6,186 bases of DNA from an uncultured Porphyromonas sp. (lineage in GTDB: Bacteria; Bacteroidota; Bacteroidia; Bacteroidales; Porphyromonadaceae): positions 1 through 6,186 of the forward strand of contig CAMIEW010000061.1 of NCBI GenBank assembly GCA_946222055.1. The letters are read 5' to 3'. Shown here one piece after another: positions 5,602 to 6,186 of this stretch (position 1 is its first letter; each line of letters starts with the position of its first letter). The notes below the pieces were generated by a model, which had not been told where the DNA came from, did not search any database, and was given only the letters and a program-made list of their open reading frames with translations. Made by a program: the position numbers and the translations under genes.

Positions 5602-6186
5602 TTACTTGAATTCGTCCCAGCTCATAATCTCGATGTCGTCCACATCCTTGGCACAGAATGCCTCGATGAAGGAAGCAGCGAGACGAGCGTTGGTCACCAA
5701 GGAAATATTGTGATCGATGGCAGCACGGCGGAGCTTGTAGCCGTTGGTCAGCTCTCTCGGAGTGAGGTTTTTATTGATTTTCACCACGAGATCGACCGAG
5801 TGATCCCGCACCAGGTCCAGCGCCTGAGGCTCCTTACCCTCGTCGCTTGGCCAGTGGCAGAGCTCGGCAGGGACGCCATTTTCATTCAGGAAGCGGCAGG
5901 TACCCTCTGTGGCATAGATCTTGAGACCGCGCTTGATCAGCAGGCGGGCAGGCTCAAGGAGATCCACTTTTTGCTTAGCTCCACCTGTGGACATCAGCAC
6001 GCCTCGCTCGGGGATCTTCTGCCCTACAGCAAGCATCGACTCGAGGAGTGCCTCGGAGGGGCTGTAGGAGATACAGCCCACCTCTCCTGTGGACATCATA
6101 TCCACTCCCAGGACAGGATCGGCTCGCTGGAGACGAGAGAAGGAGAACTGAGACGCCTTGACACCGACATAGTCGAGGTCAAATAC
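5602..6186 (-). CDS. carB: Carbamoyl-phosphate synthase large subunit (C-terminal 194 residues)
   Basis: The frame enters from the right edge and ends in TAA at 5602-5604. Visible are the last 194 codons, about 18% of a typical 1,070-residue CarB. The fragment starts VFDLDYVGVKASQFSFSRLQ, followed by RADPVLGVDMMSTGEVGC, the conserved end of the second ATP-grasp (carbamate kinase) half. After it comes the MGS-like regulatory domain (about fragment residues 60-180), with GVLMSTGG, LKIYATEGTCRFL and YKLRRAAIDHNISLVTN. In other bacteria this domain binds allosteric effectors such as UMP, ornithine or IMP; which apply here cannot be read from the sequence. With the small subunit CarA (outside the window), CarB makes carbamoyl phosphate from glutamine, bicarbonate and ATP for pyrimidine and arginine synthesis. 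A GTG at 6103-6105 is an internal valine, not a start. Confidence 0.96.
   Translation of the reverse strand, partial: VFDLDYVGVKASQFSFSRLQRADPVLGVDMMSTGEVGCISYSPSEALLESMLAVGQKIPERGVLMSTGGAKQKVDLLEPARLLIKRGLKIYATEGTCRFLNENGVPAELCHWPSDEGKEPQALDLVRDHSVDLVVKINKNLTPRELTNGYKLRRAAIDHNISLVTNARLAASFIEAFCAKDVDDIEIMSWDEFK

Overview
The window looks like a chromosomal segment from a Bacteroidota anaerobe, most likely order Bacteroidales and plausibly Porphyromonas-like (moderate GC). Three things support this. The proteins look typical of that group. The start codons lack Shine-Dalgarno sequences. Upstream regions carry the Bacteroidota-type -7 promoter element TAnnTTTG. The genus is inferred from overall look and not proven.

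Every gene reads on the minus strand, so transcription runs from high to low coordinates. In that order: the 3' end of carB (carbamoyl-phosphate synthase large subunit, cut by the window edge) and a stem-loop; the pckA promoter with an inverted repeat upstream; pckA (ATP-dependent PEP carboxykinase) and a terminator-like 40-bp perfect palindrome; a tRNA-Pro(CGG) gene with its own promoter and terminator; a gene-poor stretch holding a tandem array of 16-bp palindromes at exact 22-bp spacing; sdaA (iron-sulfur L-serine ammonia-lyase); purH (AICAR transformylase/IMP cyclohydrolase); and the first 26 codons of mreB.

The genes are core metabolic and cell-shape functions. PckA links PEP and oxaloacetate, SdaA makes pyruvate and ammonia from serine, CarB supplies carbamoyl phosphate for pyrimidines and arginine, and PurH finishes IMP synthesis. 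Serine breakdown and PEP/oxaloacetate exchange suit an amino-acid-fermenting, succinate-forming anaerobe, but that is inference. sdaA, purH and mreB lie close together (43 and 19 nt gaps) with no terminator seen between them, so they may be partly co-transcribed. pckA and the tRNA gene look like separate units.

The part not explained by ordinary gene content is the palindrome array at 3263-3328, between the tRNA terminator and the sdaA promoter. I see no mobile element, CRISPR array or defence system, and no firm evidence of a new multi-gene system.
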